A stretch of DNA of 64,000 nucleotides from Cycas panzhihuaensis (taxonomy: Eukaryota > Cycadophyta). Location: contig CM041465.1 of the NCBI GenBank assembly GCA_023213395.1, positions 24,559,741 through 24,623,740 on the forward strand. Reading direction: 5' to 3'. A model generated the notes under the pieces. It searched no databases. It worked only from the letters and a program-made list of their open reading frames with translations, and had not been told where the DNA came from. The position numbers and the translations under genes were made by a program. Below, one piece after another: positions 43,641 to 56,160 of this stretch; within the stretch, counting starts at the first letter, position 1; the number at the start of each line of letters is the position of its first letter.

Positions 43641-44749
43641 ATAACCCAAAGTTTGTTTAATGAACAATGGTCCATTCACTAAACTTTTAATATATTTAAT
43701 AATTAAATACATAAATAAAGTTTGTAAGATAACATTACATAAACATTATAAAATAATATTTGTAACAAATTAAACTAGCATTATCATTTTTGTATCGTAT
43801 TATTTTCTTTTATGGTTGAGATTTTTCCTTGAGGGGACCAATATTGATATAATTTTCATGAAATAAAAGTTTAGCATACTCTTTGAGTCATAACAACCCT
43901 TTTATTTTGATATTTTTAAGCATTCACCTTTTAGTTATGTGCAACAATAATTCTCTATCATTGGTGGGAATGGCATATACGCTAAAGCTTTCTAGTTGTA
44001 TACTATTCTTACTTTAGATGAGTTATCCTTATAACTATGAGATTTGTGGTCATTTTTATTTCCCATATTAGTGGTTATATGATATTTACTCGAAATATTA
44101 GCAAAAAGTAGTGTTTTCATCAATACTTGTATATTGAACATATATATTTCTTAGAGTCTTTAACCTAAGGTAGAGCTAGATATAAATTTTTGAAGATATT
44201 TAAACAAAGTCTTTTGTACAATCTTACTTCCTTGATTTGATACTTATCAAGAGGATTCATAAATCTAATGAAAGATTTTATCTATCTAAGCACACTTATA
44301 GGTGTCACTATGTTATGCCACCTCGAGCTTCTTATACCTTAAATCATTATCAATAGGCATACTAAACTTTCATAATTGATATTATACATGTAAAAGTAGT
44401 TGTAACTAATAACTATAATAATAGTATCTATTTTGAGAAAATAAATATACCACAAAATTAATATTTTCAAGATCTATGATTTGACAGTGGTTACATATAA
44501 TAATTTTATATAAATTTTTGGTGAAAAGTAAGTTTTCAATTTATTATGAGATTTTAGCTACTTATGAGTAGAGTGAAGAAATAAAATCTTTATTACTAAC
44601 TATTTATTTGTAGACTAAACACTTTCATAGCTTTCTTACTTTATTTCTATGCCTATTTATCTACTTTTCAATTATTTTTTGATTTATATTTTACTTAAAA
44701 TAGCTAGTGGAGTTCGCATAATGGGTATAATCATTGAAAAAATAGTAGG
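43641..44749. other. AT-rich DNA with no recognised gene
   Basis: Nothing identifiable in any frame. It should contain the 5' LTR and primer site of element C, and perhaps the N-terminal gag of Tat-G, but neither could be recognised. Confidence 0.4.
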
Positions 44750-45600
44750 TCCTAAGAATTATATTATTTGAAAATATCACAATTTTAGATTTTTTTCATT
44801 TGCATAATCTTTAGAAGTATGTGGATAACTCTATAATGGGGAAAATTACAATAGAAATTATTGTATTCCAAAATGAATTAAATATTGATGCTAACTTTAA
44901 TGTTGAATATCAATTGAATATGTGAATAACATTTGATTTTCTCTACATATTGTTTAGTAGTAACATCATCTTGTATATTAAGGATGCTACTATATTGAAG
45001 CAAATGTAAGATATAATTGTGAATGTGTTTGAATATAAGGATGATACAAGAGCCTTAAACCTATGGAGTTAGTTGTACAACTTAAAGATGACTTGGAATA
45101 TGATGGAATACATATGACATATAAGATCAATTTATTAATTATAAGCAAGATCATTCCTAATTCAAAGATCATTGCCTATATGATAAAAAGTCTACCACTC
45201 CAATATGAGAACTACACAACCATATTGAATTTGTTTGATAAATCATCCATAGTGGATATTAGTTCTTTAAAATCACTACTTATGAAACATGAGCAAATGT
45301 TGAAGCATATACATGGTAAATCATCTAGATTGAAAAGGAAGAAGCACTTTGCTCTAAAGAAAAATGTTCCTTTTGAACTTACAATTTAAAAGGATGGACC
45401 AAGAGCTTCAAATGGATAATATAAGTCAAAATGTTATCATTGTAGGAAGTTGGGTCACATTAAAAAGGACCATTAGGAATGGTAGTGACAATAATATTCA
45501 TGACAACAACAACTCTAATAGTAGAGATAACAATAATGGTAATAGCAATCACTTAGGTAATATAGTCATGTTATAAATATAACAGAAAACACACTTATTG
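44750..45600 (+). pseudogene. Copia Gag of C
   Basis: The best-kept part is 108 codons at 45063-45389: LVVQLKDDLEYDGIHM, SLPLQYENYTTILN and SLKSLLMKHEQ, in the order seen in copia Gag (UBN2 type). A zinc knuckle KCYHCRKLGHIKKDH follows near 45440, with the last cysteine replaced by histidine. An Asn/Asp/Ser-rich tail ends near 45576. Upstream of 45063 the frame is badly decayed and the start cannot be placed. Confidence 0.7.
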
Positions 45601-45654
45601 AGATTACAAAATAATTATTTGTTATAGCATACAAAATAGGTTCTAATATATAAG

Positions 45655-47240
45655 GTGTTTGGTTCATTGATTCTAGTGCATCAAGATACATGAATAGAAG
45701 ATTAGAATGGCTTTTTCAAATGTGGGAAGTAAATCAGAACTCCATCATTAAGGATGGCATTGATCTAGAGGTCATAAGAGTTAAAAAATAACCAATTATC
45801 ATGCTAAATGGTGAATGAAATTACTTGGATAATGTTTTATATATACTAAATTTGAAGGTTAATCTTGATTTAGTTGGTTAAATTGAATAATAAGATATGA
45901 TTGTAATGTTTACTTAAGGATAATGCATAGTTCAAGATAAAAAGAATAATGTTGTGATTAAGGGACTTGGAGAGAATAATATATATAAATTGTAAGGAAA
46001 CTCTTATGTACATAGAGCATTCCTTATTATATCTCCAAAATAGAAGTTATTGCATGAATGAATGGGTCATTTAAACTACAACAATCTCTAATTGATGTAT
46101 AACTTAAAAATGGTATATGGTCTTCCTATGATAAATAATAAATTTTACTTTTATAAACCTTATATATTTAAAAAATAACATAGAGAAACATTTTGAAAAA
46201 TAAAGTATGGAAAGCTAGAGAGAAGTTAATATTACTTCACTCACATATTTATGGACCAATGTTTATCATGTTATTAAGAGTGAGTTAACTTATCACTTTT
46301 ATTAATGACTTTTCATAAAAGGTTTAGGTTTTCCCACTAAGAAAAAATTGTAAGCCTTCACTTACTTGAAATAATTTAAGGAGTTAGCAAAGAATGAAAG
46401 CAAACACATGATAAAAGTTTTATAAATTAATAATGGTGGAGAGTACACTTCAAATAAATTCATATAATTCAACAAGGATCTTAAAATAAATAAGTAATTT
46501 TCTATTACTTATATGCCTTAGCAAATTAGAGTTGTTAAGTGGATAAATTGAGCTTTGGTTGAAAAATCTAAGGAGATGATAAGAGGAAAGGATGTTACAG
46601 ATTTCTTATGGATAGAAGTTATGAATACAATACTATATTTAATAAATAAAAGTTCTACATAGGTTGTTAAGAACATAACACCTACGAAGGCTTGGCTATA
46701 TAAGAAACCAATTATAGATCATCTAAGATTCTTTGGTTATATAATAAATATCCATATTCCCAAGGTGAAATGATAGAATTTGAATGATAAAAGTATAAAG
46801 TGCATCCTTATTAAACTCTCTAAGAAAAGCAAAATATATAGAGTAAATGAGTTGTTAACTCAAAAAGCTCATACAACTTGTGATGCAATTTCTTAGAAAG
46901 ATGACACTTAGAATGTTGGTTTAATTGATGTTGAAGATTGGGTTAAGGAGATTCTTGAATATAGTTCTTTATATGATCATATTCAACTTGAATATGAGCT
47001 ATTTGATATTAGTGAAGTAGCAAAATTAGAATCTTTTCAGTTTCCAAAAGTTAAATTTAAGTAGAAGTTAAAGATAGAGTCAAAGACAAAGCTTAAACCA
47101 AAGCTAAATAAACCATTTGATATTTCAACTTTATCTTTAAAGAAGAACCTTTTGAAATGGTATTTGAAAACTATGGTGGATACTAAGAAATTGTTACTTG
47201 GTACTAAAGGAAAAGGAAATAAAAAACATGACTTATTGAA
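45655..47240 (+). pseudogene. Protease and integrase of C
   Basis: Protease remnant WFIDSSASRYM (usual DSGAS) near 45660. GAG-pre-integrase remnant LLHEWMGHLNYNN with KMVYGLP near 46050-46120. Integrase traces TFINDFS*KVWVFPL, GGEYTSNKF-like residues near 46437, and WLYKKPIIDHLRFFGY near 46700. The region to 47240 is a lysine-rich linker (67 readable codons at 47040-47240) before RT. Many stops; identity rests on motif order. Confidence 0.65.
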
Positions 47241-47339
47241 CAAGTAAATATGGTTCTTATAACAAGTATGATAGATGCAGATGAATAATCTACAATTAAA
47301 GAAGCACTCGAAGAGTAAAAGTCAAATGACACTATATAG

Positions 47340-47941
47340 ACTAAAATCTAATTTATTAGGAAAAACCACATATAAGATTTGGTTAAATTACCTATTGGTG
47401 AGCTTGTAATTAATTGTAAATGGATCTATAGGACTAAGTTTAGATTTGATGGATTTGTAGATAGATATAAAGATCCACTTGTAGTGAAAGGCTTCAAGTA
47501 ATAAGGAGGGAACAACTACCAAGAAATATTCACTCATGTTATAAATATGAATACTATTCATCTCATTATGATAATAGCTTTATAATTTAATTAGGAACTA
47601 TACTAGATTGATGTGAAAAGTACATTTTTTAATGGAAATTTAAACAAAAAAGTCTACATGGAATAACCACCTAGATTTATTAAAAATATCATGAGCAGTT
47701 ATTATGCCAACTTGGGAAGGCCTCTTACAACCTAAAATAGGATTATAGAGCTTTATATAGAAATATTGATTAATACTTTTTAAATAATAAATTTGGGAGG
47801 TCTCTAATTGAGTTAAATCTATACATCAAATTAGAAAACGATAAAGTCAAATTTATGGAGTAATATATTGATGATCTATTAATAACATGTAATGATATTG
47901 ATATGATATCAAACTTTAATAAATATCTTAGTCATCACTTC
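47340..47941 (+). pseudogene. N-terminal half of copia RT of C
   Basis: Reads KLPIGELVINCKWIYRTKF, DRYKDPLVVKGFK, NYQEIFTHV, DVKSTFFNGNLNKKVYME and PPRFIKN, the standard order of copia RT motifs. It breaks at LSHHF, where element D is inserted. The last five bases (ACTTC, 47937-47941) are repeated after D. Confidence 0.78.
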
Positions 47942-48331
47942 TACTAAGAGCATTAGGATCTAAGATACATATGTACTAATCATAGATATTAAATTACATA
48001 GCAGTAAAGAACTATGAAATAAGCATAAATTGATAAAACAAAGTAAATGACAAAGTTATAAGTGAATTAGTCATCATACATAACTCTCTCATATGCAGGT
48101 ATTTCACATTAATCACTAAAATATAGAAGATATAAATATGTAAGGATAAATATATAGGCCATCTTCCAATATTACAAAGTATTTCATAGGTTGACTCTGT
48201 GACAAAGGAGGTAGAGCCAACCTCATTATCAAATATCATTAAATTGCATGAAGGGTCCTTTAACTTTACAAGATGAACATCAAATTACAATAATATAAGA
48301 AATGACATGTGCTATTAGATAGTTTTAATAC
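47942..48331 (-). repeat. 3' LTR of D
   Basis: Pairs with 49935-50323. On the minus strand it starts TATTAAAACTATCTAATAG (TG decayed to TA), directly after the polypurine tract TTAAGGGAGGG at 48332-48342. Confidence 0.82.
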
Positions 48332-48359
48332 CCTCCCTTAATAACAACTTCATTTATTC

Positions 48360-49860
48360 AAATGTTAAGGTCATGTCTAAACCATTCAAACTTTGATTTA
48401 CCAAGTGCTTTGGTAAAGATATCAGTGACCTGGTCTTCAATAGGATGGTAGATGAGATTAACTTCTTCATTCTAGACATGCTTATAGATGAAGTAGTAAT
48501 GGACCTCAATGTACTTGGTTCTAGTATGGAATATAAGATTTTTCATCATCTTCAACACACTTTGATTATCATAGTAAAGGATGATGGGTGCATGTTGTTG
48601 AAATCCAAGGTCGATGAGAATCCTTTTAAGCCAAATTAACTCAGTTGTAGCATGGACAACTACTTTATATTCCACTTCGATGGAGAAAAGGACAACATTA
48701 GGCTACTTCTTATAGATCTACGATTTTATAGATAAGTTCATATCAAAATAGTAACCTAAAGTTGAGTGGTAAGCATCCTAACAACTAGTTTAATTAGCAT
48801 CAGTATATCCCTTTAAGATAGGTGAGTCAGTTTGGTTGTATCCAAGGCCAAACTGATGTGTGCGATAAATATATTTAAGGATCTTGGTGGTTGCTTTCTA
48901 ATGAGATACTTTTGGTTATGACATGTACCTAGAGTAGATCCTTACCACATATAAAATGTCTAGATAAGTTTGGGTGAGATAGATGAGACTCCCAACTAAC
49001 TGCCATTATAAAGTGGGATCAAAAGGTTTTCCTTGTTCATCTAGGTTTAGCTTGGTTCCTATCTCTAGGGGAATTGGTGCTAGATTACATTCTATCATCC
49101 TGAATCTTTCCAAGAGATCATTGGTGTACTAGTTTAAGTCAAGAAGATGTGTCTTGATTTTTGCGAAACTTCAATTCCAAGGAAATAGTAGAGTAGCCCA
49201 AGGTTAGTCATCTCAAAGTTTCTCTTTAATTCTAATTGAAGCCAATAAATTCCATATGTATCATTATTAGTAATTACAAGATCATCCACATAAAGAAGAA
49301 TGATTATGATCAAATTATCTCTAACTTGAATGTAGAGATCTGGGTCAGAGGGTGAATAATTAAATCTATGTTGTGTGAGAAAGGTATCTATCTTTATGTA
49401 CCAGGCATGTGGTGCTTGTTTGAATCTATAAAGGGATTTCTTAAGTCAGTAAACTAAGTGTTCTTATCCTAAAATAACAAAGTTGGCGGGTTGTTTCAAG
49501 AAAAACTCTTCTTTGAGCTCTCTATTAAGGAAAGTACTCTTCACATCCATTTAGTAAATAGGCCATCCAAATTGGGTTGCTAAGGATATAACCAAATGAA
49601 ATATGGTCATTTTAGCTACTGGTGCAAAGGTTTCATTATAGGAAATTCCTTGGTGTTGCTTAAAACCCCTTCCTACAAGGTGAGCTTTATAATGCTCTAT
49701 GGTGCCATCTGCATAGAACTTGGTCTTGTACAACTATCTACAGTCAATTTCTTTCTTCCCAAGTGGAAATTCAGTCAGCTCCCAAGTGTCGTTTTTAATG
49801 ATGGAATTCATCTCTTCATCCAAAGTTGTTTTCCATGTTAGTCTTTAACTACCTCCTCAA
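48360..49860 (-). pseudogene. Copia RT and RNase H of D
   Basis: Minus strand in order: YKTKFYADGTIEHYKAHLV, GFKQHQGISYNETFAPVAKM, MDVKSTFLNRELKEEFFLKQ, the catalytic LYVDDLVI intact, MTNLGLLYYFLGIEV, LYRQLVGSLIYLTQT, then RNase H with EYKVVVHATTELIWLKRIL, LYYDNQSVLKMMKN and DIFTKALGKSKFEW near 48400. Several stops, mostly at Gln and Trp codons. Nothing of integrase precedes it, so the 5' part of pol was lost before or after insertion. Confidence 0.85.
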
Positions 49861-49934
49861 ACATGGAAGGCTTAGGTGTTTCAAGGACATGTGCTACGAG
49901 AGTAAAGTTTATGGAGTGTCTCATTTTAGATAGG

Positions 49935-50323
49935 CTTTAAGAGCATCATGATCTAAGATACATGTACACTAATCACATATATTAAATGAAATTATAGTAA
50001 AGAACTATGAAATATATATAAATTGATAAAATAAATCAAATAATGAAGTTATAGTTGGATTAGTCACCATATACAACTCTCTCACAGGCAAAGCTTTGAT
50101 ATTAATTACTAAAATCTACAAGATACAAATATATAGGGCTAAATATATAGGCCATTTGCCAATATTACAAAGTATTTGATAGGTTGACTAAGCAACAAAG
50201 GAGGGAGACCTAACCTCATTATTAAATATCATTAAATTACATCAAGGGTCCTTTAACTTTATAATATGAACCTTAGATTACAATAATATAAGAAATGATA
50301 GGTGCTATTAGATAGTTTTAACA
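49935..50323 (-). repeat. 5' LTR of D
   Basis: Matches 47942-48331 and ends on the plus strand with ...AGTTTTAACA before the ACTTC duplication. The bases on its inner side do not resemble a tRNA-Met primer site. Confidence 0.82.
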
Positions 50324-51170
50324 ACTTCAAGATGATAGATCTAGGAATTCTATACTACTTCCTTAAAGTAAAAGTATGACAAATACTTGGGCATGTATTC
50401 ATCTCATAGAAAATTCTAAATAAATTTATAATGAATGATTATAAACCTATGCTTACTCCCATGGAGATAGGTTCTAGATTGATAATGAAAGATGATGAAG
50501 TAGACGTTGTTTCAACATTATACAAACAATTGGTGGGAAGTCTAATATGCTTGATTACTACTATACTTGATATATCTTTTGTAGTTAGAACGATACCTAG
50601 ATTTATAGAAATGCCAAAATAGAGTCACTAGAAAGCTACAAAGAGGATCCTCAAATATTTGAAAGGGATAATTCAATATGGACTTCAACTCTAGCATAAT
50701 AAAAATTTTAAATTAATAGGATTCATAAATTTTGATTGGGCTAGATGTATAGATAATTAAAGATTAACTTCTAGATATTATTTTGATTTGGGTTCAACTA
50801 CTATTATATGGAATAGTAAAAAGTAATCAAATATTGGTTTATCATCTATTAAAGCAGAGTATAAGGTTATAGTTATAGTAACTATTAAAGCCATTTGGTA
50901 ATGATAGATTTTAAAGGGCATGGGATTATCACAATTAGAGTTAACTATCTTATACAATGATAATTTGAGTACTTTAAAGATTATGAAAAATGTTATATCC
51001 CATGCTTGTATCAATCATATTAAGGTAAACTATCACTTTATTTAAAGAATTGATTTAAAAATGTGTGATTGAGATGGTACACAAGTTGACAGAAGGACAA
51101 TTAGATGACATCTTCACCAAACCACTAGCACTTGAAAGATTTTAGATTATTAGGGATGGTTTAGGTGTCA
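50324..51170 (+). pseudogene. C-terminal RT and RNase H of C
   Basis: Resumes exactly where 47941 stopped: KMIDLGILYYFLKVKV, then MNDYKPMLTPMEIGSRL, YKQLVGSLICLITT, RILKYLKGIIQYGL, RNase H SSIKAEYKVIVI and, at the end, QLDDIFTKPLALERF. Stops are scattered throughout. Confidence 0.8.
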
Positions 51171-51390
51171 GGAAAAATAAAATAAATATTGAGGAGTATT
51201 CACTATTAACATTTATTTCTAGCTCATAAATTTATATTATGAGCCCTCTCGTTAATATTTGTATTATACCAAGTATTAGTGAATTTTATATTAATGTGAG
51301 TGATGAATTATTGGGGGTTATAACTTTCACTTCATATATGTCATTTAGTTAGGATTAATATTCCATTTTAGTATTGTATTTATACACATA
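51171..51390 (+). repeat. 3' LTR of C (partial call)
   Basis: After the RNase H end comes ATATTGAGGAG, a purine tract, then TATTCACTATTAAC (probably TGTTCAC originally) at 51197. A TATTTATAC box lies near 51378. The outer end is uncertain because Tat-G gag-like codons begin at about 51400 and no partner LTR was found. Confidence 0.5.
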
Positions 51391-51429
51391 CAATGCATTA
51401 TAAAGATTCTAGTAAGAGAAGATTATGGT

Positions 51430-52230
51430 TGAGATTATGTTAATTAATTTGAAATCAATTTTTATCTTTATTAATAGTTAATCTTTTCATTTTAGTTTCT
51501 CCATTACATGATTTATAGTTTAATACTCCTTGCAATAACACAGTCACTAAATCCTTTGCATTAGAATCCATTGAGATTTAGGAGGGTGTAAAGAAACTAA
51601 CCAAACCCACTGAATAGTGAGAGGATTAAAATGCATTTAGAGATCGCAAGCCATAATCTAGAATAAAGGACAAAATATTAAGCTCTTTTACCTCTATTTT
51701 CCATTTATTTAAGTGGGTAATATAAGATCTCAAACCTTAATCTATGCCAAAAGAGAAATTCATCCACCACATGGTCCACATGGCCTTAGGCTAGTCTACC
51801 AAGTAGTCTAGTTCCCTCCTTATAAAATATAACAAAAGAGATGCTTCTTTTATAGAAAAGAAGTGGTGTTCTATAAATTAGAGTGGGGTTTATGATGATA
51901 TGCAATGTTAGTCTTAACACCTTAAGTTAGATTCTTGATGGAGGCCTCCTATTTAACCAACATCAAAGCCTAATTTAGAGAAGCCTATCCATAAGACCCT
52001 TTTCCCAAACATAATTATATAATGCTTGAAGCCCAAAATGAGAAGGAAAGGGAATCGTTGAGCTCCTAGGTAGTCTTAAAACTCCCAATAGAAATTAAAA
52101 TCAATTATGCCTAAGTCATGAGCATAAGAGAATGAAGAGGTAAAGGAAGTAACCTAACACTATAATAGGAAGAAGAAGCAAGTCATCTAGATGCTCAAAA
52201 CTTCTTATATATTTATCACCACTTTAGTGT
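51430..52230 (+). pseudogene. Gag C-terminal part of Tat-G
   Basis: Pieces matching Tat-A gag in order: TVTKSFALESIEI then KKLTKPTE (51535-51610), SSFTSIFHLFKWVI (near 51690), EKKWCSIN then YDDMQC (zinc knuckle, near 51860-51910), SKPNLEKPIHKTLFP (near 51960-52010), and KKKQVI then SYIFITTL (52165-52230). Frames and stops vary, but order and spacing follow Tat-A and Tat-B. The N-terminal gag would lie left of element C and was not found. Confidence 0.6.
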
Positions 52231-52933
52231 TGTTTAGGAACTAGAGTATTATCTAGTTGTACAGTGCCTTATAGCTATACAAAAGTCTCCACACTACTCA
52301 CAAATATCCCAACAATTTCTCAACACAAGGACACGAGCTCAATAGGATGTATTCAGTGCAGATATGGGGTCACTTACCCACAGAAGGAGGCACTTCAACT
52401 CAAAATGATAGTAAAAAAACATTATACTTCTATGTACTCCTCTTAATCTTAGTATAGAGGACTAAAAACTATCTGAAAAAGACTTTAATCTCTTCCTTAT
52501 ACAGACTTAATTGAAGGCAACATAAGAAGAAGCTTTGATTTGTTTGAGTTTTATAGTGATTTGAGTGGGAATACCCTATGGATAGATGGATATCCTCAAT
52601 GTCACTGAACCACCATTAGTATGTGTTTTGTTCAGTTGAATCACTTCAACAGATCATCAACCAACTTTGAATAACCCCAACGAGCCAACTCCAATCATAA
52701 CCGTGGTCTTCATGCTTGAATACTGACTCCAATTACCCTTACACTCCATCAAATAGTGATCTCCACTACTCCAACAACCATTGATTTTTCTGTACCTGCT
52801 CCTGCATGATGCTGGGGTTTATGGACACTCAAGACTCATCTTGGGTTAGACGATGTCACACGACAATAAATGATCCCATCGCCCTAGTCACAGTCAAGCT
52901 TTAGCTATGTAGGACCCTACTACTCTGATACCA
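52231..52933 (-). repeat. Left remnant unit of E: LTR tip plus leader copy
   Basis: 52243-52933 matches the E leader at 58122-58826 throughout, including CAGTGCAGATATGGGGTCAC and the primer-site complement CTCTGATACCA at 52923-52933. The first 11 bases match the LTR start. The junction near 52242 marks a deletion that removed most of the outer LTR and all coding sequence of this unit. Confidence 0.8.
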
Positions 52934-53292
52934 TGTTTAGAAACATAAAATCATACACTGATATTCCCATATGTAGGATCTTTAACCATACATAGCAAGC
53001 AACAAATGGAAAATATAGAAAACAGATATAGAGCACACAAGTATTTACATGGGAAACCCTTTTGGGAAAAAACCCACCACAAAGAGGATCCTTGATGGAT
53101 CGCTTGATATTATACAATGAATACTTGGATATGAATATACAAGGGCTCAAGGCTTTTATACTCTCTAAGAGGTGTCACCCAATTAAGGTTGTGGCCCTTA
53201 AATAAATTGCACATTTTTTCTCGCACCCTTTCACATAATTAAACCACATTAACATTAATTAAGTGGCTTAATAATTATCTGCCACACTAACA
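52934..53292 (-). repeat. Middle LTR of E
   Basis: A 359-base repeat starting TGTTTAGAAAC and ending CACTAACA on plus. It matches 58827-59186. A polypurine-like tract (minus strand TTAAGGGGTGA) lies on its right side and a primer site on its left, so it serves as 3' LTR of one unit and 5' LTR of the next. Confidence 0.88.
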
Positions 53293-53409
53293 TCACCCCT
53301 TAATATGAATATGGGGAACCTGCAATGTGCAACAGTTGAGTTATAACGAAGGATGGGACTATCCTGTTTCTTCTTTATCCTTATCGATACATCCCCCCTC
53401 AAGGATAAC

Positions 53410-54960
53410 ATTAGTGAGTCCTAATCTGGTATGCATCTTCGTGAATTGATCTTCAGTGAGTGGCTTGGTGAGAACATCTACAAGTTATAATTCATATAGA
53501 CAATAGTTGAATTGTAGTTTCCCTACCTTGATCTGCTCACGAATGTAATGGTGCTTAATCTTGATATGATTTGTACGTGCATGAAACTATGGATTCTTTG
53601 ACAGATGAATGGTACTCTGTTTATCAATAAAGAGAATCAGATGTCCATTGGAAACACCAAGAAATTCCAAGAGACCTTGCAACCATATTTCTTCTTTTGC
53701 ACTAGCACTGAGTCCTTGATATTCTACTTCTGTAGAAGATAGCGCCACTATCTACTGCTTCATCGACTACCACGAGATAAATGCATTGCCAATACTAAAT
53801 AGGTATCCAACACTGGACTTTTGATCATCAGAATCTCCTCCCTAATCAGCATCCATGTAGCCATGCAACCTAATCTTATTACCTCTATGGTACTCAAGAC
53901 CAAGATTGATTGTCCCCTTCAGATATTTCAAAATCCACTTTGCTGCCACCAAATGAGGCTCTTGAGGATTCTGCATGTAGCAGGAAACTAATCCAATAGT
54001 GTATGCGATATCTAGCCTGGTATGAGTCAAATAAATGAGACTCCCTACCAATTGGTGATATTTTGTGCCATCTACAACCTTATGTCTTTTACACATGGTG
54101 TTACAACAAGTTTGCAGTGCTACATTCCAAATCTCTCCAGTAAGTTCTTAACATACTGTGATTGCAACAACACGATCCTATCTTCCATCTGCCTAATCTG
54201 AATGCCCAAGAAATAGTGAATTTCCTCAAGATCCATCATGTCAAATGAAGATCCCAAATTGGATTTAACTCAAGCTATAGCCTTGCCACGATTACCATCG
54301 ATGATTAGATCATCCACATACACCACGTAAGCAATTATGGAAGTCCCTCTTCTTTTCACATACAGGTTCAGGTTGAGTTCTGAAATTTTAAAACCTTCAA
54401 CTTTCAACTTGGCATCCATCTTGTCATACCAAGTATGAGATGCTTATTTTAGGCCATAGATTGATTTCTTCAGATGGTAAACAAGATGCTCTTGGCCCTC
54501 CTTAATGAATCTAAGAGGTTGCGACATGTATATCTCCTCCTTTAGATCCCCATTAAGGAATGCAAACTTAACATCCAGCTGGTGTAACTCCCAATATAAC
54601 GTAACTACTAAGGAAATGAGTAAGCAGACTGTTGTCATTCTAGAGATGGGTGCAAACATCTCCTCATAGTCAATTCCTTCTTTCTGCTTGAATCCCTGTG
54701 CAACAAGTCTAGCCTTATCCTTATCCATCTCTCCATCAAACTAGAACTTTGTCTTATAGACCCCCTTACATCCTACAAGGTTCTTTGATGGAGGAAGTAG
54801 TATTAAATCCCATGTATCATTCTTTATCAGAGAACTATACTCTTCCTCAATTCTATCTCTCCATCATGGATCTCCTTTTGCTTCAGTAAACGAATCAAGA
54901 TCACTAGAGTCATTGGTGTCTATCAGCAGAGTTCAACTAGCATGCTGACTTCTAGTTCGT
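53410..54960 (-). pseudogene. Copia RT and RNase H of E
   Basis: Minus strand: MDKDKARLVAQGFKQKEGID, EEMFAPISRMTTVCLLISLV, QLDVKFAFLNGDLKEEIYM, VYHLKKSIYGLK, then the intact catalytic VYVDDLII near 54310, MDLEEIHYFLGIQI, KYHQLVGSLIYLTHTRLDI, ILKYLKGTINLGLEYH and the RNase H part ending with VILEGG near 53400. One frameshift falls near 54100, and stops occur mainly at Gln and Trp codons. The best-kept open piece is 54444-54728 (94 codons). Confidence 0.87.
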
Positions 54961-54998
54961 CTGTCATCAGTTAGGGTTTTCATCACCACACTAGAATC

Positions 54999-56160
54999 TT
55001 AAATAATTTTCCTTACCCATAAAGGTATAGAAGGACCCATTGCTGGAGGTACTTCTTCTCGTGGTAGCTCCTCACTATTACTCGTCCCACTTGGTCCTGC
55101 TTCCTCAGGTGCTACATTGACTGGTTCATCATCCTCTTCGCTTGAAGAATCTGGGAATGGTAGAAGGGGAGGATAAAAAGGTTCCCTTGATGCTCTTTTA
55201 GCATGATATGTTGATGATTCATCAAATTTAATATCCTGACTGACCATAATCTTTTTCCCCTATGGATCCCATAGTCTGTAGGCTTTGTTCTCCATGTACT
55301 ACCCCATGAATATGCACTTTAGACTTTTTTGATCCAACTTCTTTCAGGTATCCTCTGGGATGTGGGCATATGCAATACACCCAAACGTTCTCAAATGGAT
55401 AATGGTAGGCTTCTGGCCAGTCCATTTCTCTTCAGGGGTCATGCTACGAACTACCTGAGTAGGTACCCTATTCAAAATATAAATAGCAGCGCCACAACTT
55501 CTACCCAAAACTTTAGTGGTAGGTTTTTAGCGTGTACCATACACCTCACCATCTCCATCATGGTACGATTCTTTCTTTCAGCAACTCCATTCTATTGTGG
55601 GCTATACAGGACTATAAATTCCCACTTTATACCACAATTATGGCAGAACTAATTAAATGCATGATTGTCATACTCCTTTCTATTATCACTTCATAAAGTT
55701 TTTATTTTCTTATCACTTTCATTTTCAACCATCGCTTTCTAATCATGGAAGCAATCAAATACATCTGATTTGTTCTTGAGAAAATAAACCTAAGATTTAT
55801 TAGTGTAGTCATCCACGAACACAAGTGTATATTGGGCTCCTGATATCAAAGGGTTTGGGAGTGGTCCCATAATATCTGAGTGCACAAGCTCTAGCTTCTC
55901 CTTGGCTCTCCAAGCATTATCCTAAGCAAAAGGATAGCGATGATGCTTGCTATACATACACCCTTCACATATACCATCTAAGTAGGAAATTGATGACAGT
56001 CCTTCCACCATCTTCAACCTTTTCAGTAGTGTAATACTCCTGTAATTAAGGTGCCTAAGGCGATTGTGCCATAGTTTACTTTCTTCATCGGTGCTAGCAA
56101 CAAAGGCATATGACTTTTTTTGAGATTGAAATTTCTCAAACACCTAGAAGTTGTCCCTGA
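54999..56160 (-). pseudogene. Copia integrase of E and acidic linker
   Basis: GAG-pre-integrase LWHNRLRHLNYRSITLLKRL with KMVEGL (55922-56143), zinc-binding CEGCMYSKHH, core LVHSDIMGPLPN (first Asp), VFVDDYTNKS, a damaged SDNRKEYDN site (second Asp), NGVAERKNRTMMEMVRC (Glu), FILNRVPTQVV, EEKWTGQKPTIIHLRTFGC. The linker at 54999-55247 is acidic (PDSSSEEDDEP). A shift occurs between 55920 and 55250, and stops are scattered. Confidence 0.85.

Larger units (their letters stand above)
47942..50323 (-). mobile_element. Short copia element D with RT-RNase H only
   Basis: A 2.4 kb minus-strand unit with two LTRs of about 390 bases, flanked by perfect ACTTC duplications (47937-47941, 50324-50328). 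Removing D and one duplication restores the continuous RT frame of C. Inside there is only the last part of pol (RT to RNase H) and a polypurine tract. Gag, protease, integrase and a recognisable tRNA-Met primer site are missing. LTRs differ at roughly 15 percent of positions, so it is old despite the perfect duplication. Confidence 0.85.
44750..51390 (+). mobile_element. Copia element C, interrupted by D
   Basis: The plus strand shows copia gag, zinc knuckle, protease, integrase and RT up to 47941. After element D, RT, RNase H and a 3' LTR follow. Every domain has stops and shifts. No 5' LTR or primer site was recognised. Its 3' LTR abuts gag sequence of Tat-G at about 51400, suggesting C inserted into Tat-G. 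Confidence 0.75.
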
